Shown here in pieces: positions 6,472 through 14,503 of a DNA stretch of 14,630 nt (the stretch's first letter is position 1; each line of letters starts with the position of its first letter). Source of the DNA: Pseudomonadota bacterium. GTDB lineage: Bacteria; Pseudomonadota; Alphaproteobacteria; Rhizobiales; Xanthobacteraceae. The DNA is taken from contig JAEZEU010000015.1 in NCBI GenBank assembly GCA_023432885.1, forward strand, positions 1-14,630, given 5' to 3'. Position numbers and translations under genes: made by a program. The notes below the pieces were generated by a model that saw only the letters and a list, made by a program, of their open reading frames with translations, made no database searches and had not been told where the DNA came from.

Positions 6472-7062
6472 ATGCTGCAGGAATTTCTGACTCCCATCTT
6501 GCGCGAGGTGAGTCCTTGCGTCCTCGAGACTGAACGGCTGAGCCTTCGCCGGCCGACGCTCGCGGACGTAAAAGCGATTGCGCACCTCGCCAACGACCGC
6601 CGCATCGCCGAGAATACGCGCCGCCTGCCGCATCCCTATTCGCAGGAACATGCCATCGCGTTCGTGCGGTACGCCGCAAGCGATCCGCACGAGATCGCTT
6701 TCCTCATGGAACAGAATTTCGAGCCGATCGGCATGATCGGCCTCAATATGGCCGAACACGACGCGCCCGAGCTCGGCTACTGGCTCGGCGTCGATTATTG
6801 GGGCCGGGGTTTTGGCACCGAGGCCGCGCGCGCGGTGATCGACTATTTCTTCGAGGAGTTCGACGGCGAGCATCTGTTCGCCGGCGCCCGCGTGACCAAC
6901 CCTGCCTCGCGCAACATCCTCGAGAAGTGCGGCTTCCAGTGGAGCGGCGTCGAGCTGCACCGCTTCGAGGCGCTCGGCTGCTCCACCCCGGTCGACAAGT
7001 TCCGGCTGTCGCGCGGCGTGTGGTCGTCGCTGAAGCGCTGGGGAAGCTCGGTGCGGCGGTAG
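6472..7062 (+). CDS. GNAT family N-acetyltransferase (RimJ/RimL type)
   Basis: This 196-residue GNAT protein begins with the RimJ/RimL-type strand LETERLSLRRPTLADV (about 18-33). It contains the acetyl-CoA pyrophosphate-binding motif A, YWGRGFGTEAAR, at 109-120, followed by TNPASRNILEKCGF (142-155), typical of the C-terminal half of the fold. It should transfer acetyl from acetyl-CoA to an amine, perhaps a protein N-terminus, but the acceptor is unknown. ATG 6472 is chosen over TTG 6451 because GGAG at 6461-6464 is 7 bp upstream of it. The gene follows the rpmA terminator directly. Confidence 0.9.
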   Translation: MLQEFLTPILREVSPCVLETERLSLRRPTLADVKAIAHLANDRRIAENTRRLPHPYSQEHAIAFVRYAASDPHEIAFLMEQNFEPIGMIGLNMAEHDAPELGYWLGVDYWGRGFGTEAARAVIDYFFEEFDGEHLFAGARVTNPASRNILEKCGFQWSGVELHRFEALGCSTPVDKFRLSRGVWSSLKRWGSSVRR

Positions 7063-7532
7063 AGATAAGGTCACGCCCTCTCCGCACTCATAGCCGTCTT
7101 CGTTTGCTCCCTCTCGATGAGAGTGCGCAGGATAAGCCGGGCGCCGACTGCGCCCGCAGTCCCGCGTGCGTTTCCTTCGTGCTCTTCTGTCCGCAAAATT
7201 TGCCAGAATGTGCGAACGGGCGGTTCTGACCAAGCGCCCGTCGCTGGATCCGAGCCCGCTCGTGCTCAAAGGCCCTGAGAACCTGTCGGGGAGCGAGGGA
7301 CAGATCGAGAGACTTCCTCAACCCGAACAGATGCACGGGGTCGCCGTCCGAACCGAGCAAGAAAGGAAGTGGATGATGGCGCAAGATGAGGTCATTTTCG
7401 TCGGGTGTAGAGGCCGTCGTGCTAGCGCAAGACGAAACCCGGCGTGACGACCTCATAGAGCGCATCCATGTCGTTCTTGAACGGGGCAAGGGAAGAGCAT
7501 GTCGCGGTCGGCGGAGCTGGGGGAAATGAACA
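7063..7532. other. 470-bp gap, no convincing gene, possible relic
   Basis: No ORF here shows a recognisable domain. On the minus strand, a short piece ending at 7422 reads APFKNDMDALYEVVTPGFVLR before a stop and looks protein-like, but it has no continuous upstream frame. It could be the last residues of a decayed gene. No RNA gene or clear terminator was found between the GNAT and EamA stops. Confidence 0.4.
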
Positions 7533-8447
7533 TCACGCCGGCGGATTGACCGCGGACTCCTCCCGGCCGAGCGCCTGCTCGCGCAGGAAGATGTAGATGC
7601 CGGCGGCGATGATGATAGCGGCGCCGATGATGGTGCCGACCTGCGGGACGTCGCCGAACACGACATAGCCGAACATCACGGCCCAGACGATCATCGAATA
7701 CTGATAGGGCACGACGACGGAGGCAGGCGCAAGCTTCAGCGAGCGGTTGACGCACATCAGCGCGCTCACCGAAATTGCGCCCGCCAGCGCGAACAGGCCG
7801 AGGCTGCCGAAGCTCGGCGCAATCCAGCCGAACGGCGCCATCAGCGCACCGAGGGTGAAGGTGCCGATGAATTGCGTCGACGCCAGTACAATGTCAGGGG
7901 TTGCCCGCAGCGAGCGCGTGATCAGCATCAGGAGCGCGAACGAGGCGGAGCCGGCAAGCGCGATCAGCGCCGGCCAGCTCACGCTCTCGGCCGATGGCCG
8001 CAGCGCAATCAGCACGCCGCAGAAGCCGACCAGCACCGCGCTCCAGCGCCGCCAGCCGATCTTCTCGCGGAGCACAATGCCTGACAGCGCTGTGACGAAG
8101 ATTGGGCAGGCCAGATAGTAGGTGATGACGTCGGCCAGCGGCAGGTAGACGGTGGCGAGGAAGAAGGCCGCGACCTCGATGGTGGACAGTGTCACCCGGA
8201 GCAATTGCAGCCAGGGGCGCTCCAGGTTGAAGAACGCCGCGCGCTGCTGCCATATCATCGGAAACAGCAGCAAGAGTGCTGCACAGGCGCGCAGCCAGAG
8301 CAACTGCCCGACGGAATAGGTGCCGACCAGGAATTTGCCCAGCGCGTCCCCGAACGAAAACATGAAAACGCCAAACAGCATCAGGCCGATGCCGGCCAAG
8401 CGCGCAGAGCGCTCATCGAGGGGGGATGCTTTTGCGAGGATAGGCAT
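7533..8447 (-). CDS. EamA/DMT superfamily transporter
   Basis: This 304-residue inner-membrane protein consists of two EamA halves, each with about five hydrophobic helices. The first half covers about residues 17-150, the second 155-290. Landmarks include FSFGDALGKFL early on, the family-typical segment VYLPLADVITYYLACPIFVTAL near residues 99-121, where the conserved end of EamA repeat 1 lies, and the LREKIGWRRW loop. In the second half, APASVVVPYQYSMIVWAVMFG matches the conserved end of repeat 2. DMT proteins export or import small metabolites such as amino acids or drugs; the substrate is not predictable. The ATG at 8447 has only a weak ribosome binding site. It is divergent from the MaoC gene, with 124 bp between them. 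Confidence 0.92.
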   Translation of the reverse strand: MPILAKASPLDERSARLAGIGLMLFGVFMFSFGDALGKFLVGTYSVGQLLWLRACAALLLLFPMIWQQRAAFFNLERPWLQLLRVTLSTIEVAAFFLATVYLPLADVITYYLACPIFVTALSGIVLREKIGWRRWSAVLVGFCGVLIALRPSAESVSWPALIALAGSASFALLMLITRSLRATPDIVLASTQFIGTFTLGALMAPFGWIAPSFGSLGLFALAGAISVSALMCVNRSLKLAPASVVVPYQYSMIVWAVMFGYVVFGDVPQVGTIIGAAIIIAAGIYIFLREQALGREESAVNPPA

Positions 8448-8571
8448 GCCTGGATTATTGCCGCCGGGTGCTTTCCGGTCTTCCGTTTTTGAGGTCCCGC
8501 TGTTTTAAAGACGTGAGCTGTGGGGGCAAGCCCTGCAGGCCAGAATTGAACCGATTGTCGCAGGAAACGCC

Positions 8572-9099
8572 ATGACCGAGTTCGACCCCGCCAACCACCG
8601 CATGGTGCCCGGGCAGCGCTGGTTCGAGGATTTTGTGCTCGGCGAGCGCTTCGTGCTGCCGGGCCGCACCCAGACCACCGCGATCTTCGCAGCGTTCCAG
8701 ACCGCCAGCGGCGACACCCATCCGATCCATTACGACGTCGAATATTGCCGCGCTCGCGGCATGCCGCATTTGCTGGCGCACGGCTTCCAGACACTGGTGC
8801 ACACCGCGCCGGGCGCCGGGCTGTTTCCTTATCTCACCGAGGAATCGCTGGTCGGCTTCCTCGAACAGTCGAGCAAGTTCCTGAAGCCCGTCTATGCCGA
8901 TGACACCATCTATCCCGCGCTCGAGGTAACCGAGCTGACCCCCGGCCGCAGCACCGGCGTGGTGACGCTGCGCTCGACGGTGCACACTCAGCGCCGGGAG
9001 CTGGTGCTGGAGGGCACGCAGAAGTTCTTGATACGGAAGCGGCCGAGCCACGAGAAGCCATCGCTGCTGAGGGCAAGTGAAAGCTCCCCAACTCGCTAG
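8572..9099 (+). CDS. MaoC family (R)-specific enoyl-CoA hydratase-like dehydratase
   Basis: This 175-residue single hot-dog-fold protein carries the hydratase 2 motif SGDTHPIHYDVEYCR at 46-60, with Asp48 and His53 as the expected catalytic pair. GMPHLLAHG (62-71) supplies the following conserved turn. It should hydrate or dehydrate an acyl-CoA, as in beta-oxidation, PHA supply or dicarboxylic-acid metabolism. The lack of a dehydrogenase partner nearby leaves the pathway open. AGGA at 8562-8565 precedes the ATG by 6 bp. It converges with the cyclase-ATPase gene with only 2 bp between the stop codons, leaving no room for a terminator. Confidence 0.9.
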   Translation: MTEFDPANHRMVPGQRWFEDFVLGERFVLPGRTQTTAIFAAFQTASGDTHPIHYDVEYCRARGMPHLLAHGFQTLVHTAPGAGLFPYLTEESLVGFLEQSSKFLKPVYADDTIYPALEVTELTPGRSTGVVTLRSTVHTQRRELVLEGTQKFLIRKRPSHEKPSLLRASESSPTR

Positions 9100-9101
9100 C
9101 C

Positions 9102-12100
9102 TTAGCCGGATCGCGAGCGGTTCCTTGCATTTTGTCCGACTGTCAGGTTCAGCAGACGCGCCGTCGAGACCAGGTCCGAGGTGTCGAATCCTTCCGTAAT
9201 CTCGCCATGAAGCCTGCTTAGCTGCCCCAGGGCCGCTTCCCGCTCACTGCCTCGTGCGGCCGACGCTAGGCTCAGAGTGGCCCGCAATTGCAGCGCCAGG
9301 GCGCCCATCTCGCGAGCAAGGTCGGCAGCTCTTTGGATATGATCAAGGGCTTCCCGATTGTCGCCGTTCGTTGCGAGAATAAATTCGCCTCGCAGTCTGT
9401 GCAACTCCGGCTCGCAGAACGACGTCTTGTTCACCGACGTGATCGTGACGGCTTCATCGAGCCAACCCAGGGCACGCTGCGGATCGCCTGCAGCCGCAAC
9501 GGTTTCTGCAAGCAACGTCAGGCCATAGGGCCGCATCAACTCCGCCCCTGTCGCAAGATAGTCAGCAAGGCCCTGTTCGATTTCCGCAGCGCCCTCCTGC
9601 AAACGTCCGAGCCGCCCAATGGCCCATCCCCTCAGCATCCGGCCCCACGCGCTCCAGTAGGGAAAGCGATATTTATTCCCAACGTCGATGGCTCGTTCGG
9701 CCGCCTCAAGCGCCTCGTTGGGCTCACCACGAGCTTGCCGGATCGAAGCTTCGAAACTCAGTGCAAACCCGAGGCTGTGCGGGTGATCGAGCTTGACCGC
9801 CCTTTCAATTGCCTGTCCGCTATCCATCACGGCTTTGTCCGCCAAGCCGGTAAACCACTCGGTCCATGCCAGATTGCATTGGGCCAGCACGGCCGGGTCC
9901 GAACCATATTCGAAGCGATGATGGTGGTGCCGATCCGGATCGTACAGTTGCAGCGCCTCCTCGAGAGTCGCTTTTGCAACCGCGAATTGACCAAGATAGA
10001 AAAGGGTAAGACCCAGCGGCCGCTTCGCCTGCAACAATAGGTCGCGGTCGTCGGCCAGCGTCGCCCGCTCGACCAGTTGCAAACCAAGGGCACGCGCCTC
10101 ATCAAGGTGGCCACGGACGATGCAGAACATCATGAGGCCATAAAGGGCTCTGAAGAGCAGCTGATGCTCGCCGAGCCGTTCGCTCAGTTCGCGAGCTCGC
10201 GTGAATACCGTCTCGACTTCCGGCGCGGCATTCCCCTTCGTGGCGAGAAGTTGGGACCCGCGATCAACTTCCAGCGAAAGCTCACGGCGCGCGCGCTCCG
10301 TCGTGTCGGGCAGGCGAAGCAGCGCGTCCAGCGCGTTTTCAAAGTGACTTGCGGCCTCGATGTTTGCGGAGCGCTCCGCTGCCTTCTTTCCTGCCGCCTC
10401 CCAATGCAATATGGCCGGCTCGAACAGGTGGGCGGCCGCGTAGTGCTGTGCGAGAATTTCCGGCGTCGCCGCAACGATCGACGGAAACTGGCTCGACAGC
10501 ACATCGGCTATGCGACGATGCAGCGCTTGCCGCTCGCTCTTGAGCAACGAATCATAGGCGGCATCCTGGATGAGGGCATGCCGAAACGAGTATTTCGCGT
10601 TGACCTGAATTCCATGCTGCTGCAGGAAACCATCCCGCAGGAGTTCAGCAAGCTGATCTCGAAGTGACACCTGGCTCTCGCCGGTCACTGCGCTCAAGAC
10701 TTCTCCATCGAAAACGCGGCCAAGCGTAGCCGCTACTTGTGCCAGCGGTTTGGCGACCCTGAGACGGTCCAGCCGTGCCACCAGCGAGCCTCGAAGCGTG
10801 GAAGGAATGCTTTCGACGGAAGATGGAAGTCGAACGCTGTTGTCGTTGGCCGGAGGAAGATTGCCCTCGACGACCGTTTTGGTCAGCTCCTCGATGAAGA
10901 GAGGAATGCCGCCGGTCTTCGCAAGAATGTGCTCTTTCACATGGGCCGGCACGTTCGCTGGGCCAGCAACTTGGTTGATCAGTGATCGAGCTTCGCTCGG
11001 CGAGAGATGGCGCAAACCGAGCCGGGTGCCGGGCGCCTCGAGCAGCCACTCGGCCCTGAATTCCGGACGGAACGTAAAAATTGCCATGATCCGCCAGTCG
11101 GGAATTCGCTGAATCACCCGCGCCAGCAGGCTGCTGGTCGAAGCATCAGCCCAGTGCAGATCCTCAACGATGAACAGAACAGGCAACTGCTCGGACTGCC
11201 GGAGCAGCCAGTGCGTAATGACATCGAGCACGAGTTCGCGACGCTGCGAAGGCGCCATCGCACGGATCGATGACGGCACCGGCAGTTCGAGAAGTTCGGC
11301 AATCAGCGGAACGGCGTCTGGTGTAACGGTTTCCAGCCCGGCAAAGGACCTGCGAACGCTGGCAAGCTTGTCCTCGATTTCTCCGAGGCCATCCAGGTTC
11401 AGCACGCGGCGAATCAGCTCGGTGATCGGGAAGAAAGCGCTAGACTGATTGTACGCTGAGCAATAGCAGGTAATGGAGACAAAATCGGTGCCTGCCAGCG
11501 CCTCCTTGAACTCGCGCACCAAACGCGTCTTTCCGGCGCCGGCCTCGGCCGTAATCAGGACGAGTTGCCCGTTCCCGTTGATGGCCTGAATGAAGCGATC
11601 CCGCAGCAGGCCAAGCTCTTCGCTGCGCCCGACCATCTGGTGAGCCGCACGGGTCGCTTCGGGGCCGAGGTTCGGGCGTTCAGCGACGACCTCGTACAGA
11701 TTGATCGTTCCCTGTGTCCCACGGATTTCGCGGCGGCCAAGGCTTTGAAGGTCGAACAAGCCGCCTAGGAGCCGCGCCGTCGCCTCTGAAATCACCAATT
11801 TGTCGGGCGGCGCCATTTGCTGCAGCCGTGACGCAATGTTGGGGGTGTCCCCGAGTATCCCCATCGTCTCGAAGGTTCCTGATGACCTCAAGTCCCCTGC
11901 AATGACGATGCCGGTATGCAGACCCATGCGCAAATGGATCGGAGGCCTGCCAGGACGGCCGTTCAGCTGCCGCATGTCATTCAGGAGCGACAGGGCTGCG
12001 CGCACAGCTCTGGCCGGGTCGTCCTCGTGCGCTACAGGGAAGCCGAAGCAAACGAGGAGCCCGTCCCCTAGATAGCGAACGATCGTCCCCCCATAGTGCT

Positions 12101-12455
12101 GCACTGCCTTGGCGCAAGCGTCGCGGTAATCGTAAATGACATCCCTAAAATCTTCCTGATCGAGCTGAACCGACATGTCGGTAGACCCGATCATGTCGAT
12201 GAAGAGCACCGAAACCTGGCGCCGCTCGGGGCGGTGATCATGGCTAAGCGCGCCTGACGCCGCGCGTGCTCCGGCATGATTTCGGTTCTGAATCTCAGAA
12301 GGAGCTGAAAGGGGTGCGCCGCACCCGACACAGAACCGGGACCCCGCCGAGCTCTCGCAGCCGCATCCCGCACACAAAAGCTGGAGCCTCGCTCCGCACT
12401 GAGGGCAGTAGCGCGCGCTTTCCGAATTCGAATAACCGCAACCAGAGCATTGCAT
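9102..12455 (-). CDS. Zinc ribbon - class III nucleotide cyclase - ATPase - TPR-like regulator
   Basis: This 1117-residue multidomain protein has four parts. Residues 1-49 hold two zinc ribbons with CxxC pairs at 3/6, 17/20, 28/31 and 42/45. Residues about 78-260 form a class III adenylate/guanylate cyclase domain with metal-binding Asp87 and Asp131 (YLGDGLL) and the transition-state residues Asn206 and Arg210 in GDTPNIASR, so it is probably active. An AAA/STAND-type ATPase follows, with Walker A AEAGAGKT at 303-310 and Walker B VEDLHWAD at 430-437. The remainder is Ala/Leu-rich, helical and TPR-like. No membrane segment is seen. Such proteins are signal-responsive regulators found in many copies in Bradyrhizobium; the signal is unknown. 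It is divergent from the radical SAM cassette, 111 bp apart, so a functional link is plausible. The ATG at 12455 has a weak ribosome binding site. Confidence 0.92.
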   Translation of the reverse strand: MQCSGCGYSNSESARYCPQCGARLQLLCAGCGCESSAGSRFCVGCGAPLSAPSEIQNRNHAGARAASGALSHDHRPERRQVSVLFIDMIGSTDMSVQLDQEDFRDVIYDYRDACAKAVQHYGGTIVRYLGDGLLVCFGFPVAHEDDPARAVRAALSLLNDMRQLNGRPGRPPIHLRMGLHTGIVIAGDLRSSGTFETMGILGDTPNIASRLQQMAPPDKLVISEATARLLGGLFDLQSLGRREIRGTQGTINLYEVVAERPNLGPEATRAAHQMVGRSEELGLLRDRFIQAINGNGQLVLITAEAGAGKTRLVREFKEALAGTDFVSITCYCSAYNQSSAFFPITELIRRVLNLDGLGEIEDKLASVRRSFAGLETVTPDAVPLIAELLELPVPSSIRAMAPSQRRELVLDVITHWLLRQSEQLPVLFIVEDLHWADASTSSLLARVIQRIPDWRIMAIFTFRPEFRAEWLLEAPGTRLGLRHLSPSEARSLINQVAGPANVPAHVKEHILAKTGGIPLFIEELTKTVVEGNLPPANDNSVRLPSSVESIPSTLRGSLVARLDRLRVAKPLAQVAATLGRVFDGEVLSAVTGESQVSLRDQLAELLRDGFLQQHGIQVNAKYSFRHALIQDAAYDSLLKSERQALHRRIADVLSSQFPSIVAATPEILAQHYAAAHLFEPAILHWEAAGKKAAERSANIEAASHFENALDALLRLPDTTERARRELSLEVDRGSQLLATKGNAAPEVETVFTRARELSERLGEHQLLFRALYGLMMFCIVRGHLDEARALGLQLVERATLADDRDLLLQAKRPLGLTLFYLGQFAVAKATLEEALQLYDPDRHHHHRFEYGSDPAVLAQCNLAWTEWFTGLADKAVMDSGQAIERAVKLDHPHSLGFALSFEASIRQARGEPNEALEAAERAIDVGNKYRFPYWSAWGRMLRGWAIGRLGRLQEGAAEIEQGLADYLATGAELMRPYGLTLLAETVAAAGDPQRALGWLDEAVTITSVNKTSFCEPELHRLRGEFILATNGDNREALDHIQRAADLAREMGALALQLRATLSLASAARGSEREAALGQLSRLHGEITEGFDTSDLVSTARLLNLTVGQNARNRSRSG

Positions 12456-12566
12456 GAGGTGACTCTAGGGTTGCTCGCCCGCACTGGTTATGCCAGTTTA
12501 GCATCGTAAACTTGCGCGAGATAGACCTAGCACGGAATCACGTCGGCAGGGATACGGTCAGCCGTC
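12456..12566. promoter_or_regulatory. Divergent promoter region with dyad
   Basis: This 111-bp spacer must hold the promoters of both the cyclase-ATPase gene and the radical SAM cassette. ACTGG-TTATG-CCAGT (12483-12497) is a short dyad that could be an operator. A second small dyad, ACGG-TCAG-CCGT (12554-12565), lies between AGGG (12548-12551) and the radical SAM ATG. Folded, it would bring this distant AGGG close to the start codon. No convincing -35/-10 pair was found. Confidence 0.35.
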
Positions 12567-13610
12567 ATGGCGCCCATACAAAACCCGTTTTCGCTTCAGA
12601 AGCCGCTCAAGCTTTCTATTTGCTATACTGAGACGTGCAATCTCTCCTGCCAACATTGCTATGCTGACTGCTCGTCTGAAAAAGGGACGGCTGAGCTGAA
12701 TGGGGAGGAGTGGGGGCGCTTTCTCGATGAAGTTGCAGAGTTGGGAGTCGTCTACCTCTATATTGAGGGAGGGGAGCCTTTTCACCGACCGGACTTTCTG
12801 TCCTTCCTGACGTCTGCGTCCGGCCGCTTCTTCATCGAAGTTCGGACCAACGGCACCCTCATCACGCGAGATCTGGCCCGCCAGCTCAGTCAGATCGGCG
12901 TCGGAATCGTGCTCGTTGACATAATGAGCCCTCGCGCCGAGGTGCATGACGAATTTGCGGGAGTGCCAGGGAGCCATGCGCGCGCTTGCGCCGGGATCAG
13001 GCATCTGGTCGAGGCCGGAATCGAAACGCAAGTCCTCACCATACTGAACCGCAGAAACGCCAGCGACCTGCAGGGTTATATCGATCTGGCCCATAGGCTC
13101 GGGGTGAAGACGGCGGGCGTCTTGAGACCTTATCCGCTCGGCCGGTTCAAATACCGCTGGCACGAGTTTTCATTGTCGCTCGACGAGATGCATGCGGCGC
13201 TCGACTCGTTGCGGCTGCCCGACGGCATGAAATTGATGCAATCCTGGCATCCAAATAACGGCAATTCGTGCTGGCAAATGGCTGCCGTCAGCGCCTTCGG
13301 GGACTCGATCGGTTGCGCCTATCTTCGTGAGTACGTCAACTACGGAAACATCAAGGACGTGTCGTTCATGGAGACGTGGGAACATCCTCTCTATCGGGAA
13401 CTGAGATCGGGCCGCGTTACGGCCACCTGCCAGAGTTGCTCGTCCTCGCAAGGGTCCCATGGCGGATGCCGTTCCACCGCATATGCATTTCACGGCGCCT
13501 GGGACGCGCCGGATCCGTTCGATCGCGTGCTCAACAACGGAGTAGACTTGCGTGTCCTACCCGAATGGTTGCTACAGCCGCACCCCAAACCTCCGAGTAC
13601 GGCCGGTTGA
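12567..13610 (+). CDS. Radical SAM/SPASM-like peptide-modifying enzyme
   Basis: This 347-residue protein carries the radical SAM motif C24-x3-C28-x2-C31 within TETCNLSCQHCY, which binds the 4Fe-4S cluster and S-adenosylmethionine. The SAM-contact motif GGEP is at 68-71. The C-terminal part matches a SPASM/twitch extension: C235-x9-G245-x4-C250, then C288-x2-C291, and Cys301 within GGC. The end of the domain, APDPF at 314-318, has Phe where SPASM proteins often place the last Cys. With five instead of seven extension cysteines, it may hold a single auxiliary cluster. Family knowledge places such enzymes in RiPP maturation, where they make carbon-carbon, thioether or epimerised products. The PqqD-like gene directly downstream (59-bp overlap) strongly supports that. 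No strong ribosome binding site precedes ATG 12567. Confidence 0.88.
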   Translation: MAPIQNPFSLQKPLKLSICYTETCNLSCQHCYADCSSEKGTAELNGEEWGRFLDEVAELGVVYLYIEGGEPFHRPDFLSFLTSASGRFFIEVRTNGTLITRDLARQLSQIGVGIVLVDIMSPRAEVHDEFAGVPGSHARACAGIRHLVEAGIETQVLTILNRRNASDLQGYIDLAHRLGVKTAGVLRPYPLGRFKYRWHEFSLSLDEMHAALDSLRLPDGMKLMQSWHPNNGNSCWQMAAVSAFGDSIGCAYLREYVNYGNIKDVSFMETWEHPLYRELRSGRVTATCQSCSSSQGSHGGCRSTAYAFHGAWDAPDPFDRVLNNGVDLRVLPEWLLQPHPKPPSTAG

Positions 13611-13863
13611 GGAGATGAAGAGTTGCGTGGTGTTTCGGCCTAACCCGCCGAAGCTCTTCATGCTGAACCTCAACGCCTGGCTTATATTTGAACTTTGCGA
13701 TGGCCGTACTTCGCATGAGGTTGAACAAGGCTACCGAGAAAAGGTAGCGGCCCAGATGTCGGACCGGGAGGCCGATCGCCACCTCGCGACTGGTCTCAAG
13801 AGCCTGCAGGAGCAGGGCTTGATACAATTGAAGTTCACGCATGACATAGGAGGAACTGAATGA
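13552..13863 (+). CDS. PqqD-like RiPP recognition element protein
   Basis: This 103-residue protein has the PqqD pattern: LRVRPVEEMKSCVVF (strand region, about 14-28), then FMLNLNAWLIFELCDGRTSHEVEQGY (about 36-61), where PqqD proteins have LNxTAxxIxxLcDGxxTxxEI. A helical end (EADRHLATGLKSLQEQGLIQL) completes the winged-helix fold. Such proteins bind the leader of a precursor peptide and deliver it to the radical SAM enzyme. GTG 13552 is chosen because GGAG at 13539-13542 is 9 bp upstream and because the PqqD similarity begins before the internal ATG at 13615. The result is a 59-bp overlap with the radical SAM gene. The last codons overlap the next gene as ATGA, implying translational coupling. 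Confidence 0.8.
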   Translation: MSYPNGCYSRTPNLRVRPVEEMKSCVVFRPNPPKLFMLNLNAWLIFELCDGRTSHEVEQGYREKVAAQMSDREADRHLATGLKSLQEQGLIQLKFTHDIGGTE

Positions 13864-14396
13864 GCAACGTCGATCAGACACAGCTTGTTGCCGACCTTGT
13901 CGCCAGCGAACGGCTGACCACACCGACCGTCCAATCGATTGAGCCGGAGATACGGTCCGGCGGCATCTTTCCTTTTTGCGATCTGCTCAAGCACGGTGTG
14001 CACCATGACGCAAATGTCCAGCTGCTCGATACCAGTGTCCTTCTTGGCGCGCTGGTGATCGAATGGGGTTACGACGTGCCATTCGACAAGCACGAGGATT
14101 TCAAGAACTGGCTGATCGACAACGAGGCGAGAATCGCAGCGGCAGTGCCGAAGGACGTCACCTACCGCGGCACCTACGCGGTCTCGGCAACCAGCGAAAA
14201 GAACAGCGGGCTTTACCGTACGATTTGGGGGTTCAGGACGCTCGCTGCGTTGGACGGTTTTAGTGACTCGTTGCACTCGGGATCGGAGTTCTCCGTACTC
14301 CTTGCTGCGCTGAATGCTTACCGCGATCGGGATCGCCACGCAAATTTCAGCCAGCAAATCTACGAACCTGTACGTTGTGCTGCACGAATCGGCTGA
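13860..14396 (+). CDS. Unknown 178-residue protein, third gene of radical SAM cassette
   Basis: I do not recognise the family. The protein is soluble, with no signal peptide or membrane helix and only two cysteines (about 40 and 174). A central part reads DVTYRGTYAVSATSEKNSGLY then RTIWGF, a pattern that could be a compact alpha/beta (ferredoxin-like) domain. Its start codon overlaps the PqqD stop (ATGA), and AGGAGG at 13848-13853 is placed 6 bp upstream, the best Shine-Dalgarno sequence in the cassette. This suggests it is made in larger amounts than the enzymes. It could be the modified substrate, a partner or carrier, or an immunity or target protein; the sequence cannot decide. No classical short precursor peptide was found beside it. 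Confidence 0.7.
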   Translation: MSNVDQTQLVADLVASERLTTPTVQSIEPEIRSGGIFPFCDLLKHGVHHDANVQLLDTSVLLGALVIEWGYDVPFDKHEDFKNWLIDNEARIAAAVPKDVTYRGTYAVSATSEKNSGLYRTIWGFRTLAALDGFSDSLHSGSEFSVLLAALNAYRDRDRHANFSQQIYEPVRCAARIG

Positions 14397-14469
14397 TCCC
14401 TGCAACGGATGGCGGATAATTCGCTTGCCACGGTCCGAAAATATCCGATCTCTCCGCATATCTTGGGTT

Positions 14470-14488
14470 GCCGGGACGCCGTCCCGGC
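14470..14488 (+). terminator. Perfect GC hairpin before obgE
   Basis: GCCGGGAC (14470-14477) and GTCCCGGC (14481-14488) form an 8-bp stem with a 3-nt GCC loop. It ends 6 bp before the AGGAG of obgE and 73 bp after the cassette's last gene. No T tract follows. It could end the cassette transcript weakly or act as a leader structure affecting obgE translation. Confidence 0.45.
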
Positions 14489-14503
14489 CCTACCTAGGAG
14501 TCC

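Noticed and set aside
7088..7666. 192-codon minus-strand ORF upstream of the EamA stop
   Set aside because: It overlaps the EamA gene in another frame, is Ser/Arg-rich and shows no domain.
9288..10040. 250-codon plus-strand ORF, and others to 12457
   Set aside because: They are shadows antisense to the cyclase-ATPase gene, whose frame shows clear domains.
13731..14459. 242-codon minus-strand ORF opposite the cassette end
   Set aside because: Antisense to the PqqD-like and 178-residue genes, which have ribosome binding sites and coupled starts.
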